Translations under genes and position numbers: made by a program
The notes under the pieces: model-generated
The model's database searches: none
Seen by the model: the letters and a program-made list of their open reading frames with translations, nothing else
Told to the model about the DNA's origin: nothing
Assembly: GCA_965205925.1 (NCBI GenBank)
Contig: OZ242183.1
Coordinates: 868,001-932,000 of the forward strand
Origin: CAYRJD01 sp965205925
GTDB taxonomy: Bacteria > Actinomycetota > Acidimicrobiia > Acidimicrobiales > Poriferisodalaceae
DNA length: 64,000 nt
Direction of reading: 5' to 3'
In this document: one piece after another, positions 16,708 to 25,108 of the stretch
Position numbering within the stretch: position 1 is the stretch's first letter
Layout: each line of letters begins with the position of its first letter

Positions 16708-19700
16708 CTAGGTGGTAGGGGTGCCCGAAATGCGCCTGGTTAGTTCGGTACGACGCCTACGTAACAGACGCCAGGTGACCTTCGGCTCTTGCGACGACAC
16801 ACCCATTGCCTGACGCAAGGCACTCTCAGTCACTTTGTCTTCGCTGACGGAAAAGCCAATCTCTCCAGCCATGCGCACAGCATTGCGCGCTACGAACGAG
16901 CTAGCCGTGCGTTCAAACTGCGCCAATATGTCCATGTCTGGGGCAAGTTCACCCATTACCGAAGTGATGTACGCGAAGTTCTTGATGAACAGCATTAGCT
17001 CTTTGGGTATACGTGCACCGTGAGTTAGAAGCCCTGTGATGAGAGCTCGGAATTCCGCTACAAACTCTTCCTCGGATAGTTTCAGTGGATCGAAGTCGGA
17101 TCGGTTGAGGCCAAGCTCGGCGGCCAGCTCGGTTCCATCAACATCGGAGGGAAAGGCGCCTAACTGCGCCATGCCCTCAATTTGAGCGACAACGTCTCCT
17201 GTTAGCAGTCCGACTACATAGCGCAAAAACGCAATCCGACGGTTACCTATCAATCGACCCGTGATGCCGAAATCGACCAGACCGACGTTGCCTTGATTGT
17301 CTACAAGCACGTTTCCAGCGTGAAAATCGCCGTGGAACACGCCATGCACGCATGTGCCTTCCAGCAACGAATCGGTCATCTGACCGAATATCGCTGCAAC
17401 CATCTCGCTTGGTAGATCATTGGCACCAAGATTGGACAACGGTCGTCCCTTGACGCGACTCATCACGATGACTCGTTTGGTAACTGCGTCTAAATGAGGC
17501 GTCGGCAGCAACCAGGCGGATTGCGCAGATCGTCTTGATTGAGTGCGTAGAGAGCGGTCTACCTCAATCAGGTTTGCGACCTCGACTCTAAAATCCAGCT
17601 CTTCGCTGATGGTTTCTGCGAAGAGTTCCACCAAAGCGGGCGGGTTTGCAAGAGCGGTTATAGGGATTTTGCCAACCAAGCGTGGCGCAACCCACGCCAA
17701 CACGGCAATGTCTCGTTTGACTTGGCGTGAGATGCGCGGTCGCTGTACTTTCACTACTACTTCAGTGCCATCAAGCAAGGTGGCGCCATGTGCTTGTGCG
17801 ATGGAAGCCGCAGCTAGCGGAGTCGGGTCGATACTGGCAAAACGTAGATGCAGCGGACCAAGTTCACCCTGAATCACGCGTTGTGCTCGCGTCCAGCTCA
17901 TGGCTGCCACATGGTCACGACAAGAGCGGCATTCGCTGACTAGAGCGTCTGGAAAGACTCCTTCGCCCGCTGCTATTAGTTGTGCGAGCTTGATGTAGCT
18001 AGGGCCGAGTCGTTCGGCGGCTTTGCGTAGTCGACGGTAGGTGCGTTCACGTTGCTGTTCGTCGGTGAGGCTGCGCATGAACAGGCGATCACAGATGCGC
18101 ATGACAAACACTGCCCAGCCGATCAACAGACCAGTTACCGCAAGACGACCTATCGGTGGGATGCGAGGAGGCTTTATTAGCGCTGGTAGTGACGCGTGAA
18201 TCTTTTCTCGCAGCTGAGCCGTGCTGGCGAGATAGCGATCGTGTAGTGCTTCGCGAGTTGTCGCGTCAGTGATAGTCGCGACGGTGCCTGCGGAGAATTT
18301 GTGTTCTGATTGTGCAGGGTTTACCTGGCCAGGGTTTATCAATACAGCCATTCGTGCGGGCCCCCAGATGCCCAATGAAAGTGGCTTCCATGCGACTGGC
18401 TCAACTAGCTCGAAGCTCTCAACACGCTCAACAAACTGAGACAGCGCCTCTTGCAGTTCAGCCCGCGCTAAAAAGGCGCCTAGGCAGTGATGTATGCCGC
18501 TACCGAATGCGAGGTGTGGACGATTGCGCTTAGCGGTTATGTCAAATCGGTAGGAGTCGCCTGCAGTGTCAGCGTTCTCGGAGGCAGAGTCCGCACTAAG
18601 GCTGGCGGCATGCAAACCCACAACAATTGTTGTACCCGCTGGGAACAACAGCCCTTCGATTTCAATGTCCTTGGTGGCAAGTCGTGCCGTGCTACGAACT
18701 GCGCCCAGATAACGAAGCGATTCTTCAATCGCGCCAGGAACCAGATCTGGGTTTTGGCGCAGCAGCTGGTATTGCTCGGGATGATCAGCCAGCGCAGCCA
18801 GCGTGGCACCTAGCTGATTGCGTGTGGTGTCCGTGCCTGCTAGCAACAACGCTTCCACCATGGCCGCTAGCTCGTTGCCGTCAAGCTGATCGTCGTCTTC
18901 ATCGTGAGCGCTGATAAGCAGCGACAACAGATCATCGCCCAGTTGAGTCTTACGTTGAGCAATCAATTCAGCGACATAGGCGTCTAGCTCAGCCTGCGCA
19001 GCGGCGATGTCATCCACCCGCTCCAGCAAGGCATCGGTGTCGGCATCAAAAATGCCGAGAATCGTTTCAGCCCAACGATCAAACAGTTGCCAATCGCTTG
19101 CAGGCGCGCCAAGCAGCTCGCAAATGATCGGAATGGGATAAGGGCGACACAGACCAGCAACTAACTCGCTGGTACCGCCAGTTTTGGAGATGTTCTTAGA
19201 TGTTGTAACAATTTCATCAATCAGTTGCCGCGCATAGTCGGCCATGAACGGGCGCATGCGGTCGGCGCTAGCAGGCGTGAAAGCGGACGACACCAGTCGC
19301 CGCAAGCGGTGATGGTCTGCTCCCTCTACTGACAGCACATTGGGACGCGGCGCTAACTGGATACGAGAACGTGAGCTGGCACGCTCAAAAGTTGTCGGTA
19401 GATCGGCAGCATTTGCCGCGTGTCCGTTTTGTGATGATCGTTGCGCTAACACCGAAGCACCTGCAAGCACAGAGATCCAGTCCTGGTCTCGCAAGATCGC
19501 GCGAGCTTGCTCGTAACCATGCACCAGCAACCCCAACGGTGTGCGTACCACCCAACTACCGGTCGCGCCCAGGCTGCGTGCCCCACTGACTATGTCGCCA
19601 AAGCTGCCAATTGAAAGGTCAACAAACGGTACGGCACCCGGATCCGACACAAGGACTGATGCGCTAGCTGACCGCGTATCTGCAGGCTGTGGATCTGTAG

Positions 19701-19725
19701 ATTGGGAACTCGCATGCGTCGCCAC
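16708..19725 (-). CDS. Cytochrome P450 fused to UbiB/AarF (ABC1) atypical kinase
   Basis: 1005 residues from the GTG at 19725. Residues about 20-470 are a bacterial P450: NVLSVEGADHHRLRRLVSSA (helix C region), LLLAGTDTTRNQLG (I helix, near 293), EESLR (ExxR, near 335) and AFGSGIHHCLGAFLARAE (haem-ligand cysteine, near 410). Residues about 510-1005 are UbiB-like: RLGPSYIKLAQLIAAGEG (the KxGQ motif, with Ala for Gly), LAAASIAQAHGA (Ala-rich loop), VVVKVQRP (lysine), HGDFHAGNVLV (near 795) and VDFGITG. A hydrophobic stretch LAVTGLLIGWAVFVM sits at the junction and may bind membrane. UbiB proteins support quinone or other isoprenoid-lipid pathways, so an oxidation of a lipid substrate is plausible. 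An in-frame codon at 19833 would overlap the divergent gene. A frameshift artefact is unlikely as one frame covers both halves. Confidence 0.9.
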   Translation of the reverse strand: MATHASSQSTDPQPADTRSASASVLVSDPGAVPFVDLSIGSFGDIVSGARSLGATGSWVVRTPLGLLVHGYEQARAILRDQDWISVLAGASVLAQRSSQNGHAANAADLPTTFERASSRSRIQLAPRPNVLSVEGADHHRLRRLVSSAFTPASADRMRPFMADYARQLIDEIVTTSKNISKTGGTSELVAGLCRPYPIPIICELLGAPASDWQLFDRWAETILGIFDADTDALLERVDDIAAAQAELDAYVAELIAQRKTQLGDDLLSLLISAHDEDDDQLDGNELAAMVEALLLAGTDTTRNQLGATLAALADHPEQYQLLRQNPDLVPGAIEESLRYLGAVRSTARLATKDIEIEGLLFPAGTTIVVGLHAASLSADSASENADTAGDSYRFDITAKRNRPHLAFGSGIHHCLGAFLARAELQEALSQFVERVESFELVEPVAWKPLSLGIWGPARMAVLINPGQVNPAQSEHKFSAGTVATITDATTREALHDRYLASTAQLREKIHASLPALIKPPRIPPIGRLAVTGLLIGWAVFVMRICDRLFMRSLTDEQQRERTYRRLRKAAERLGPSYIKLAQLIAAGEGVFPDALVSECRSCRDHVAAMSWTRAQRVIQGELGPLHLRFASIDPTPLAAASIAQAHGATLLDGTEVVVKVQRPRISRQVKRDIAVLAWVAPRLVGKIPITALANPPALVELFAETISEELDFRVEVANLIEVDRSLRTQSRRSAQSAWLLPTPHLDAVTKRVIVMSRVKGRPLSNLGANDLPSEMVAAIFGQMTDSLLEGTCVHGVFHGDFHAGNVLVDNQGNVGLVDFGITGRLIGNRRIAFLRYVVGLLTGDVVAQIEGMAQLGAFPSDVDGTELAAELGLNRSDFDPLKLSEEEFVAEFRALITGLLTHGARIPKELMLFIKNFAYITSVMGELAPDMDILAQFERTASSFVARNAVRMAGEIGFSVSEDKVTESALRQAMGVSSQEPKVTWRLLRRRRTELTRRISGTPTT

Positions 19726-19786
19726 AGCTCTAGTCTGGCGGTTGCTCGTAGGTACTGCGAGCCAGGCACCACATAGGTGAAATTCA

Positions 19787-20227
19787 ATGAACGAAACTTC
19801 AGAGAATGATGCCGGTAGCACCGATGACATCAACCTGTCGATTCTGGACGGTGTAGATCACAGCTCTCGAACGGTTGAAACTGCGTTGATGCAGACCTGC
19901 CCTGGCGCAGTGCCAATGAGTCAAGCTCGAAGATGGTTAGAGCTTGCCGAACAGATGGTTGCTCAAACATCTGCTGAAGCACCGGCCGGATGCGACACGC
20001 AACACTGGGCGGATACTCGCCGGTCGGCCGTGCGCGATGTGCAAGCCGCTAAGGGTTGGATGGATCGTGCAGTTTCGCAATCAGGTGAGCAGCGCTTAGC
20101 CGATCGTTTGCAGGAGATGGGCTGGCAAGGCGAGAAGGACGACCAGCCGGCTTGGACAGCAATGGAGCAATCCGCACGAGCAATCTTGCAGTGCCACGAA
20201 CTATCCGAGCTGGCCCAACAGGACTAG
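19787..20227 (+). CDS. Hypothetical protein, acidic, mainly helical
   Basis: 146 residues, not recognised. It has a strong Shine-Dalgarno (AGGTGA at 19775-19780) seven bases before the ATG, which supports real translation. The sequence is acidic, with an N-terminal Ser/Asp-rich segment and then helices of RRWLELAEQMVAQT and VRDVQAAKGWMDRAV type that suggest a small helical bundle; tryptophans are unusually frequent. No membrane segment, signal peptide or metal motif is seen. It is divergent from the P450-UbiB gene (61 bases apart) and convergent with the nucleotidyltransferase at 20263. Confidence 0.65.
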   Translation: MNETSENDAGSTDDINLSILDGVDHSSRTVETALMQTCPGAVPMSQARRWLELAEQMVAQTSAEAPAGCDTQHWADTRRSAVRDVQAAKGWMDRAVSQSGEQRLADRLQEMGWQGEKDDQPAWTAMEQSARAILQCHELSELAQQD

Positions 20228-20262
20228 CCAGCTGGGATGCTCACCTCGGACGTCTTCGCAAC

Positions 20263-20841
20263 TCATGTGCCGGAGCTAGCAAGCCAACGTTCGTAGCGAT
20301 CTGGATCTGTCCAAGCTCCGCTAACAATGTCAAATTCTGCTGCTGCAGCCAACATGATTGAACGGTTACCAGTGCCATGTCTGGCTGCGGTGCTTGAAAT
20401 CTCAGCTAGTTCCGGTTCCACATCGAGCATCAATTCAGCCGGTACGGAATCAGGCGGTCGGGGAGCCACCGCAACGGTTGGCAAGGCAGCGATTGACGCA
20501 TCGCGCTTAGCGGGATCGTTGCCGTAAAACTTAATGTCATGAATTTGGTGCCATTTGTCAGCGCCCATGATTACAACGTCAAACCCGCTTGCTATGTCGC
20601 TCAGCAGTTGTGACTGAGTAAGTGTGACTTCTAACCAATCAATGTCCTGAGCTACTTGTGCTAGCACAGTCATGCGATCGGTTAAGCGTGGATGATCGAC
20701 GTGCTCCTTTGCCAGCGTTACCTCACTGACTGACCAAATCACCACGTCAAGGTTGTGTGGTAACAAAGCAGCTTGACTAATGGCGAGGTGAGCAATCGTA
20801 GGAGGATTGAACGATCCCGGAAAGACACCGCGCCTTGTCAT
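20263..20841 (-). CDS. NadD-like nucleotidyltransferase
   Basis: 192 residues of the HxGH nucleotidyltransferase fold: RGVFPGSFNPPTIAHLAISQ carries the first motif (TIAH in place of T/HxGH) and ELAEISSTAARHG carries the late ISSTxxR motif. GFDVVIMGADKWHQI matches the central GxD(x)W-type region of nicotinate-nucleotide adenylyltransferase. Members join a nucleotide to a phosphorylated acid or amine, as in NAD or CoA synthesis. It starts 13 bases after the selD stop and is the last gene of that operon. It differs enough from housekeeping NadD (no clear NAD-specific context) that I leave the symbol blank. Confidence 0.75.
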   Translation of the reverse strand: MTRRGVFPGSFNPPTIAHLAISQAALLPHNLDVVIWSVSEVTLAKEHVDHPRLTDRMTVLAQVAQDIDWLEVTLTQSQLLSDIASGFDVVIMGADKWHQIHDIKFYGNDPAKRDASIAALPTVAVAPRPPDSVPAELMLDVEPELAEISSTAARHGTGNRSIMLAAAAEFDIVSGAWTDPDRYERWLASSGT

Positions 20842-20854
20842 GTTGCAGTCAGGG

Positions 20855-22027
20855 TCATGCCGTAGTTAGGTCCCCTTCGATCAACAACAGACCCTCGTGT
20901 TCGGCCGACGCGCTACTCGCTGGTTGGTTGGATGCATCTTGGCGCGGAATGATTTCTCCGATCACAGCAGAGTTGTGCCCAGAGTCGGTTAGCTGACTAA
21001 CAGCATGCATGGCAGCGGACTGATCGCAGCTAAACAACAGTCCGCCAGAGGTCTGGGCATCACTTAGCAGCATGCGCGTGTGTGCATCACCGCCTTCTAA
21101 GACTGGCTTGAGTGATTCCAGGTTGCGGCGCGAGCCTCCTGAGATAGAGGTTTCGCTACTGCTCAGCAGTTCCAGCGCGCCAGGCAATAACGGTACTTCT
21201 GCTGTGAAAATGCGTGCTGACACCCCAGCAGCACGAGTCATTTCACGCAAATGGCCTAAGAGCCCAAATCCAGTTACGTCTGTGGCGGCGGTTGCTTTGG
21301 CAGCCAATGCTATTGATGCTGCCGTTGCGTTTAGGCGGATCATTTCGATTACACCTGCCTGATAGATCATCGCTAAAGATCCACCAGCAGCGATGGCATT
21401 AGCAGGAGAGTTCTTGATGGCAGTGGCCAGCAGACCAGTGCCAAGTGGTTTGGTGAGCACCAAGGCGTCACCCACCTGTGCGCCGCGCAGCGTTAAGGCT
21501 GCTTTGGTTTTGAGCATGCCGGTTACAGCCATGCCATACAACGGCTCGGTGCCGTCCACACTGTGACCGCCAACCACGACCCAGCCGCCGGTGGCCGCAA
21601 CTTCTGCACCTCCTGCCAAGACGTCGCCCAGCAGATCTAAGGGAAGTAGGTCGCGCGGCCATGCCACCACGTTCAAAGCGAATAAAGGCTGGCCGCCCAT
21701 GGCGTATACATCGCTAGCTGAGTTGGCTGCGGCGATGGCTCCCCATGTGCGAGCGTCGTCTACTAACGGGGTAAAAAAATCAACAGTGGACACCAATGAC
21801 TGGTGCTTGTCGATAGGCCAGAGTGCCGCATCGTCCAGGTTTGTTATCGCGATGTTGGTTATGTCAGCGCTGACGCGCTTGGTTGCGCCGTTTGGTTCGG
21901 TCTGGGCTGGTTGGGATAAACGGCGCAACACTTGCGCCAGCTCGTCAGGAGCGAGCTTGCAGCCTCAACCGGCACCATGGCTGTACTGGCTTAGCCGAAA
22001 CGATTGCGGCTGGTCACCGTTGATCAT
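20855..22027 (-). CDS. selD: Selenophosphate synthetase with in-frame TGA (selenocysteine)
   Basis: 390 residues when TGA at 21965-21967 is read as selenocysteine. The N-terminus then reads SQYSHGAGUGCKLAPDELAQ, matching the catalytic GAGCGCK segment of E. coli SelD with Sec21 at the position of Cys17. Further motifs are AITNLDDAALWP (ATP-binding Asp), VSTVDFFTP, NSASDVYAMGG and GGHSVDGTEP. SelD makes selenophosphate, the selenium donor for selenocysteine and selenouridine tRNA. A conventional annotation would start at GTG 21931 and lose the active site. The ATG at 22027 overlaps the gcvP stop by 4 bases (ATGA). A hairpin suitable as SECIS follows the TGA. A point mutation or sequencing error is possible but a second case in the same operon argues against it. 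Confidence 0.93.
21936..21960 (-). promoter_or_regulatory. Candidate bacterial SECIS hairpin in selD
   Basis: On the minus strand the hairpin begins 4 bases after the TGA. A 6-bp perfect stem AGCTCG/CGAGCT (21952-21957 with 21939-21944) encloses the 7-base loop CTCCTGA, and the stem extends by two more GC pairs across one A-G mismatch. The apical loop lies 14-20 bases after the TGA, in the distance range of known bacterial SECIS elements that bind SelB. The fold is by eye only. Confidence 0.65.
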
Positions 22028-25000
22028 GCCGATTCAAACGCCGCAGGGTCAGGGCACGAACACATCAGGTTGCGGTCGCCATAAGCACCATCAATGCGGC
22101 TGACTGGTGGCCAATATTTTGTACCCGGATCAACCCCATCAGGAAACGCAGCCTCGCTGCGAGAATACGAATGTGGCCAGTCAGTAGCCAACAGGTCCTC
22201 TGAGGTATGCGGAGCGTTTGCCAACGGGTTGTCGTCAACTGGCCATTCGCCTGCAGCAATCTTTGCAATCTCGTTGCGGATTGCAATCATGGCATCGCAG
22301 AACCGGTCAATTTCGGCAAGAGATTCACTTTCGGTGGGTTCGATCATCAAGGTTCCAGCCACTGGAAAAGACATCGTCGGAGCGTGAAAGCCGTAATCAA
22401 TTAACCGCTTGGCGACATCATCTACCGAGGCCCATTCCGACAATGGTCGTAAGTCGACCACGCATTCATGCGCCACCATTTTGTTGCGACCCGTGTAGAG
22501 AATTTCGTAGTGCTCAGACAATCTTTTCGCCAGATAGTTGGCAGTCAGAATCGCTGTCAGGGTGGCTTTACGCAGACCGTTAGCACCCATCATGGCGATG
22601 TACATCCAAGAAATCGCCAGAATGCTGGCCGAGCCGAAAGGTGCAGCAGAGATAGTCGGCATGTCTGGCACGGTCACTCGCGTTGGGACGACGCTTTGTA
22701 GCGCAGGCTTGTCGTTGTACCAGTGTTCAACGGTCGCTGGCAAAAAGGGTGCCAAGTGCTGTTTGGCAACTACTGGGCCAACGCCAGGACCGCCACCGCC
22801 GTGTGGAATGCAAAACGTCTTATGAAGATTGAGATGGCTGACATCGGCACCGAATGAGCCAGGTGCGGCAACTCCGACCAGCGCGTTTAGGTTTGCGCCG
22901 TCTACGTAGACCTGCGCACCAGCGTCATGCACGATATCGCAAATCTGCGTGATGGCTTCTTCGAATACGCCATGCGTTGACGGGTAAGTAACCATCACCG
23001 CGGCCAGCTTCTCTCCACACTCACCAACTTGGCGCTGCAGATCTTCTATGTCAACATCCCCACTATCTGAGCAGGCCACCACCTTCACGGCCATGCCCGC
23101 CATCACTGCAGAAGCGGCGTTGGTGCCGTGTGCGGAGGCCGGAATGAGGCAAATGTTGCGCTGTTGGTTGCCTTGACTGGTGTGATAGCGCCGAATTGCC
23201 AGCAAGCCTGCCAGCTCACCTTGTGATCCAGCATTTGGTTGCAGTGAAGTTATGTCGTAACCAGTACAGGTAGTCAGCCAGGTTGACAAGTCGGTCAGCA
23301 GTTTTTCGTAACCGGGGGTTTGCGAAGCGGGAGCGAAAGGGTGAATGTCAGCGAATTGCGGCCAGCTGATTGGGGTCATCTCCGAAGCCGCGTTCAGTTT
23401 CATTGTGCAGCTACCAAGCGGGATCATCGTTCGATCAAGCGCTAAGTCTTTGTCGGCCAAGCGCCGCAGATAGCGCATCATTTCTGTTTCGGAGTGATAG
23501 CTATTAAAAACAGGGTGCGACAGGAACTCCGTTGTGCGCTTTTGCTCAGCTGGAATTCCCAGCCCAGCGTTGGTGGCATTAGTCGTATTGATGGCCGTGC
23601 TGGTTTGGTTAGACGACTCTGTTTTGGATGACTTTGCCCCCACCGCAGTATTCGTTGTTTTGAAGACCGTCAGCAATGTTGCGAGAGTTTGCTCATCGGT
23701 GGTTTCATCGACCGAAATGCCGACGGTGTCGGTGTCTACTAAGCGCAGGTTGATGCCCATTTTTGCGGCGTTACTCGTGACCTCGTCTGCGTATCCGGGC
23801 ACCTTAAGCGTCAGCGTGTCAAAAAAACTGGCATTGACAACTGTTAGCTCATCAAGCGCAGTCAGATCTGCGGCTAGCTGTCTGCATCGCTGGTTGACCT
23901 GTGTTGCGATGCGAGTCAGCCCGAGCGGCCCATGCCAAACTGCATACATAGAAGCCATTACCGCCAACAGTGCCTGTGCTGTGCAGATGTTGCTGGTGGC
24001 GCGGTCGCGGCGAATGTGTTGCTCACGAGTTTGCAAAGCCAGTCGCAATCCTGGGCGTTCAGCTGTATCAACCGAGACGCCAACTAAGCGGCCAGGCATC
24101 TGACGACGATGTTCGTCACGTGCGGCTAAAAACGCGGCATGTGGGCCGCCGAAGCCCATAGGCACACCGAAGCGTTGTGTGGAGCCAACCACTAGATCGG
24201 CCCCCGACTCGCCAGGTGGTTTAAGCAAGCACAATGCCAGCAAGTCGGTGGCTGCTATCAGCATGCCGTCCGCTTTGTGTAGCGCTTGGGCTATGGGCGC
24301 AAGATCTCCAATCTTGCCGCTACAACCTGGGTATTGCACGATTGCTGCAAAAACGGCTTTAGCATCAAGCTCTGCCCAAGGGTCGCCGATGAGTAACTCA
24401 ATTCCTAATGGTTCGGCGCGAGTTGCTAACACGGCAATGGTTTGAGGATGGCAATCTTCGTCAACGAAAATCATCGCACGGTCTCCGACCGCTTGAGGTA
24501 CTAGTCGGCGCGCCATCGTCATGGCTTCGGCCGCCGCCGTGCCCTCGTCTAGTAAGGAGCTGTTGGCGATTTCCATGGCAGTGAGATCGCTAACCATTGT
24601 TTGAAAGTTCAGCAATGCTTCAAGCCGGCCTTGGCTGATCTCTGGCTGATAGGGGGTGTAGGAGGTGTACCAGCCGGCATTTTCAAGTACGCCGCGGCGA
24701 ATAACCGGCGGAGTAATGGTGCCGTAGTAGCCCATCCCGATAAGTGAACGCACTGCCGTATTTGTTGCGGCCATGCGGCCAATGGCTGCCAACGCATCCA
24801 CTTCAGTCATGGCAGATGGGAGATCAATCAGTGCGCCGGTGCGAGCGAGGTCGCTGCTGGTTTCGCTGTTTTGGTCAATGCGAATGTTGGGTGGAGTTAC
24901 CTCGTCAAGTAAGTCTTCGAGCGAATCAAGTCCCAACGTTTGCAGCATGTAAAAAATTTCGTCGGCTTGTGGCCCTACATGTCGAGAAACAAAAGCTTCG

Positions 25001-25029
25001 TCGTTGCTGCTAGTTGGAGGTGTGGGCAT
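22024..25029 (-). CDS. gcvP: Glycine dehydrogenase (decarboxylating), P protein
   Basis: 1001 residues, the single-chain P protein with two aminotransferase-like halves. SRHVGPQADEIFYMLQTLGL starts the N-terminal half; the C-terminal half has SLQPNAGSQGELAGLLAIRRYH and the PLP lysine in SHLNLHKTFCIPHGGGGPG. It decarboxylates glycine and passes aminomethyl to lipoyl-GcvH. Between the halves (about residues 456-486) is a Thr/Asn/Ser-rich insert (SSNQTSTAINTTNATNAG) that is absent from the conserved core and looks like low-complexity expansion. It lies between gcvT (79 bases upstream) and selD (4-base overlap). gcvH is not in the window. Confidence 0.96.
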   Translation of the reverse strand: MPTPPTSSNDEAFVSRHVGPQADEIFYMLQTLGLDSLEDLLDEVTPPNIRIDQNSETSSDLARTGALIDLPSAMTEVDALAAIGRMAATNTAVRSLIGMGYYGTITPPVIRRGVLENAGWYTSYTPYQPEISQGRLEALLNFQTMVSDLTAMEIANSSLLDEGTAAAEAMTMARRLVPQAVGDRAMIFVDEDCHPQTIAVLATRAEPLGIELLIGDPWAELDAKAVFAAIVQYPGCSGKIGDLAPIAQALHKADGMLIAATDLLALCLLKPPGESGADLVVGSTQRFGVPMGFGGPHAAFLAARDEHRRQMPGRLVGVSVDTAERPGLRLALQTREQHIRRDRATSNICTAQALLAVMASMYAVWHGPLGLTRIATQVNQRCRQLAADLTALDELTVVNASFFDTLTLKVPGYADEVTSNAAKMGINLRLVDTDTVGISVDETTDEQTLATLLTVFKTTNTAVGAKSSKTESSNQTSTAINTTNATNAGLGIPAEQKRTTEFLSHPVFNSYHSETEMMRYLRRLADKDLALDRTMIPLGSCTMKLNAASEMTPISWPQFADIHPFAPASQTPGYEKLLTDLSTWLTTCTGYDITSLQPNAGSQGELAGLLAIRRYHTSQGNQQRNICLIPASAHGTNAASAVMAGMAVKVVACSDSGDVDIEDLQRQVGECGEKLAAVMVTYPSTHGVFEEAITQICDIVHDAGAQVYVDGANLNALVGVAAPGSFGADVSHLNLHKTFCIPHGGGGPGVGPVVAKQHLAPFLPATVEHWYNDKPALQSVVPTRVTVPDMPTISAAPFGSASILAISWMYIAMMGANGLRKATLTAILTANYLAKRLSEHYEILYTGRNKMVAHECVVDLRPLSEWASVDDVAKRLIDYGFHAPTMSFPVAGTLMIEPTESESLAEIDRFCDAMIAIRNEIAKIAAGEWPVDDNPLANAPHTSEDLLATDWPHSYSRSEAAFPDGVDPGTKYWPPVSRIDGAYGDRNLMCSCPDPAAFESA

Positions 25030-25108
25030 TGGTCTTATTGGGATGGTGTTATCGGGATCTGTAGTGGAATTTATTGCTACTGCGTGAGTTTTTAGTAGCG
25101 AACTGGAC

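Noticed and set aside
20855..21931. SelD starting at GTG 21931
   Set aside because: This start removes the catalytic GAGxGCK segment that is plainly encoded upstream across the TGA.
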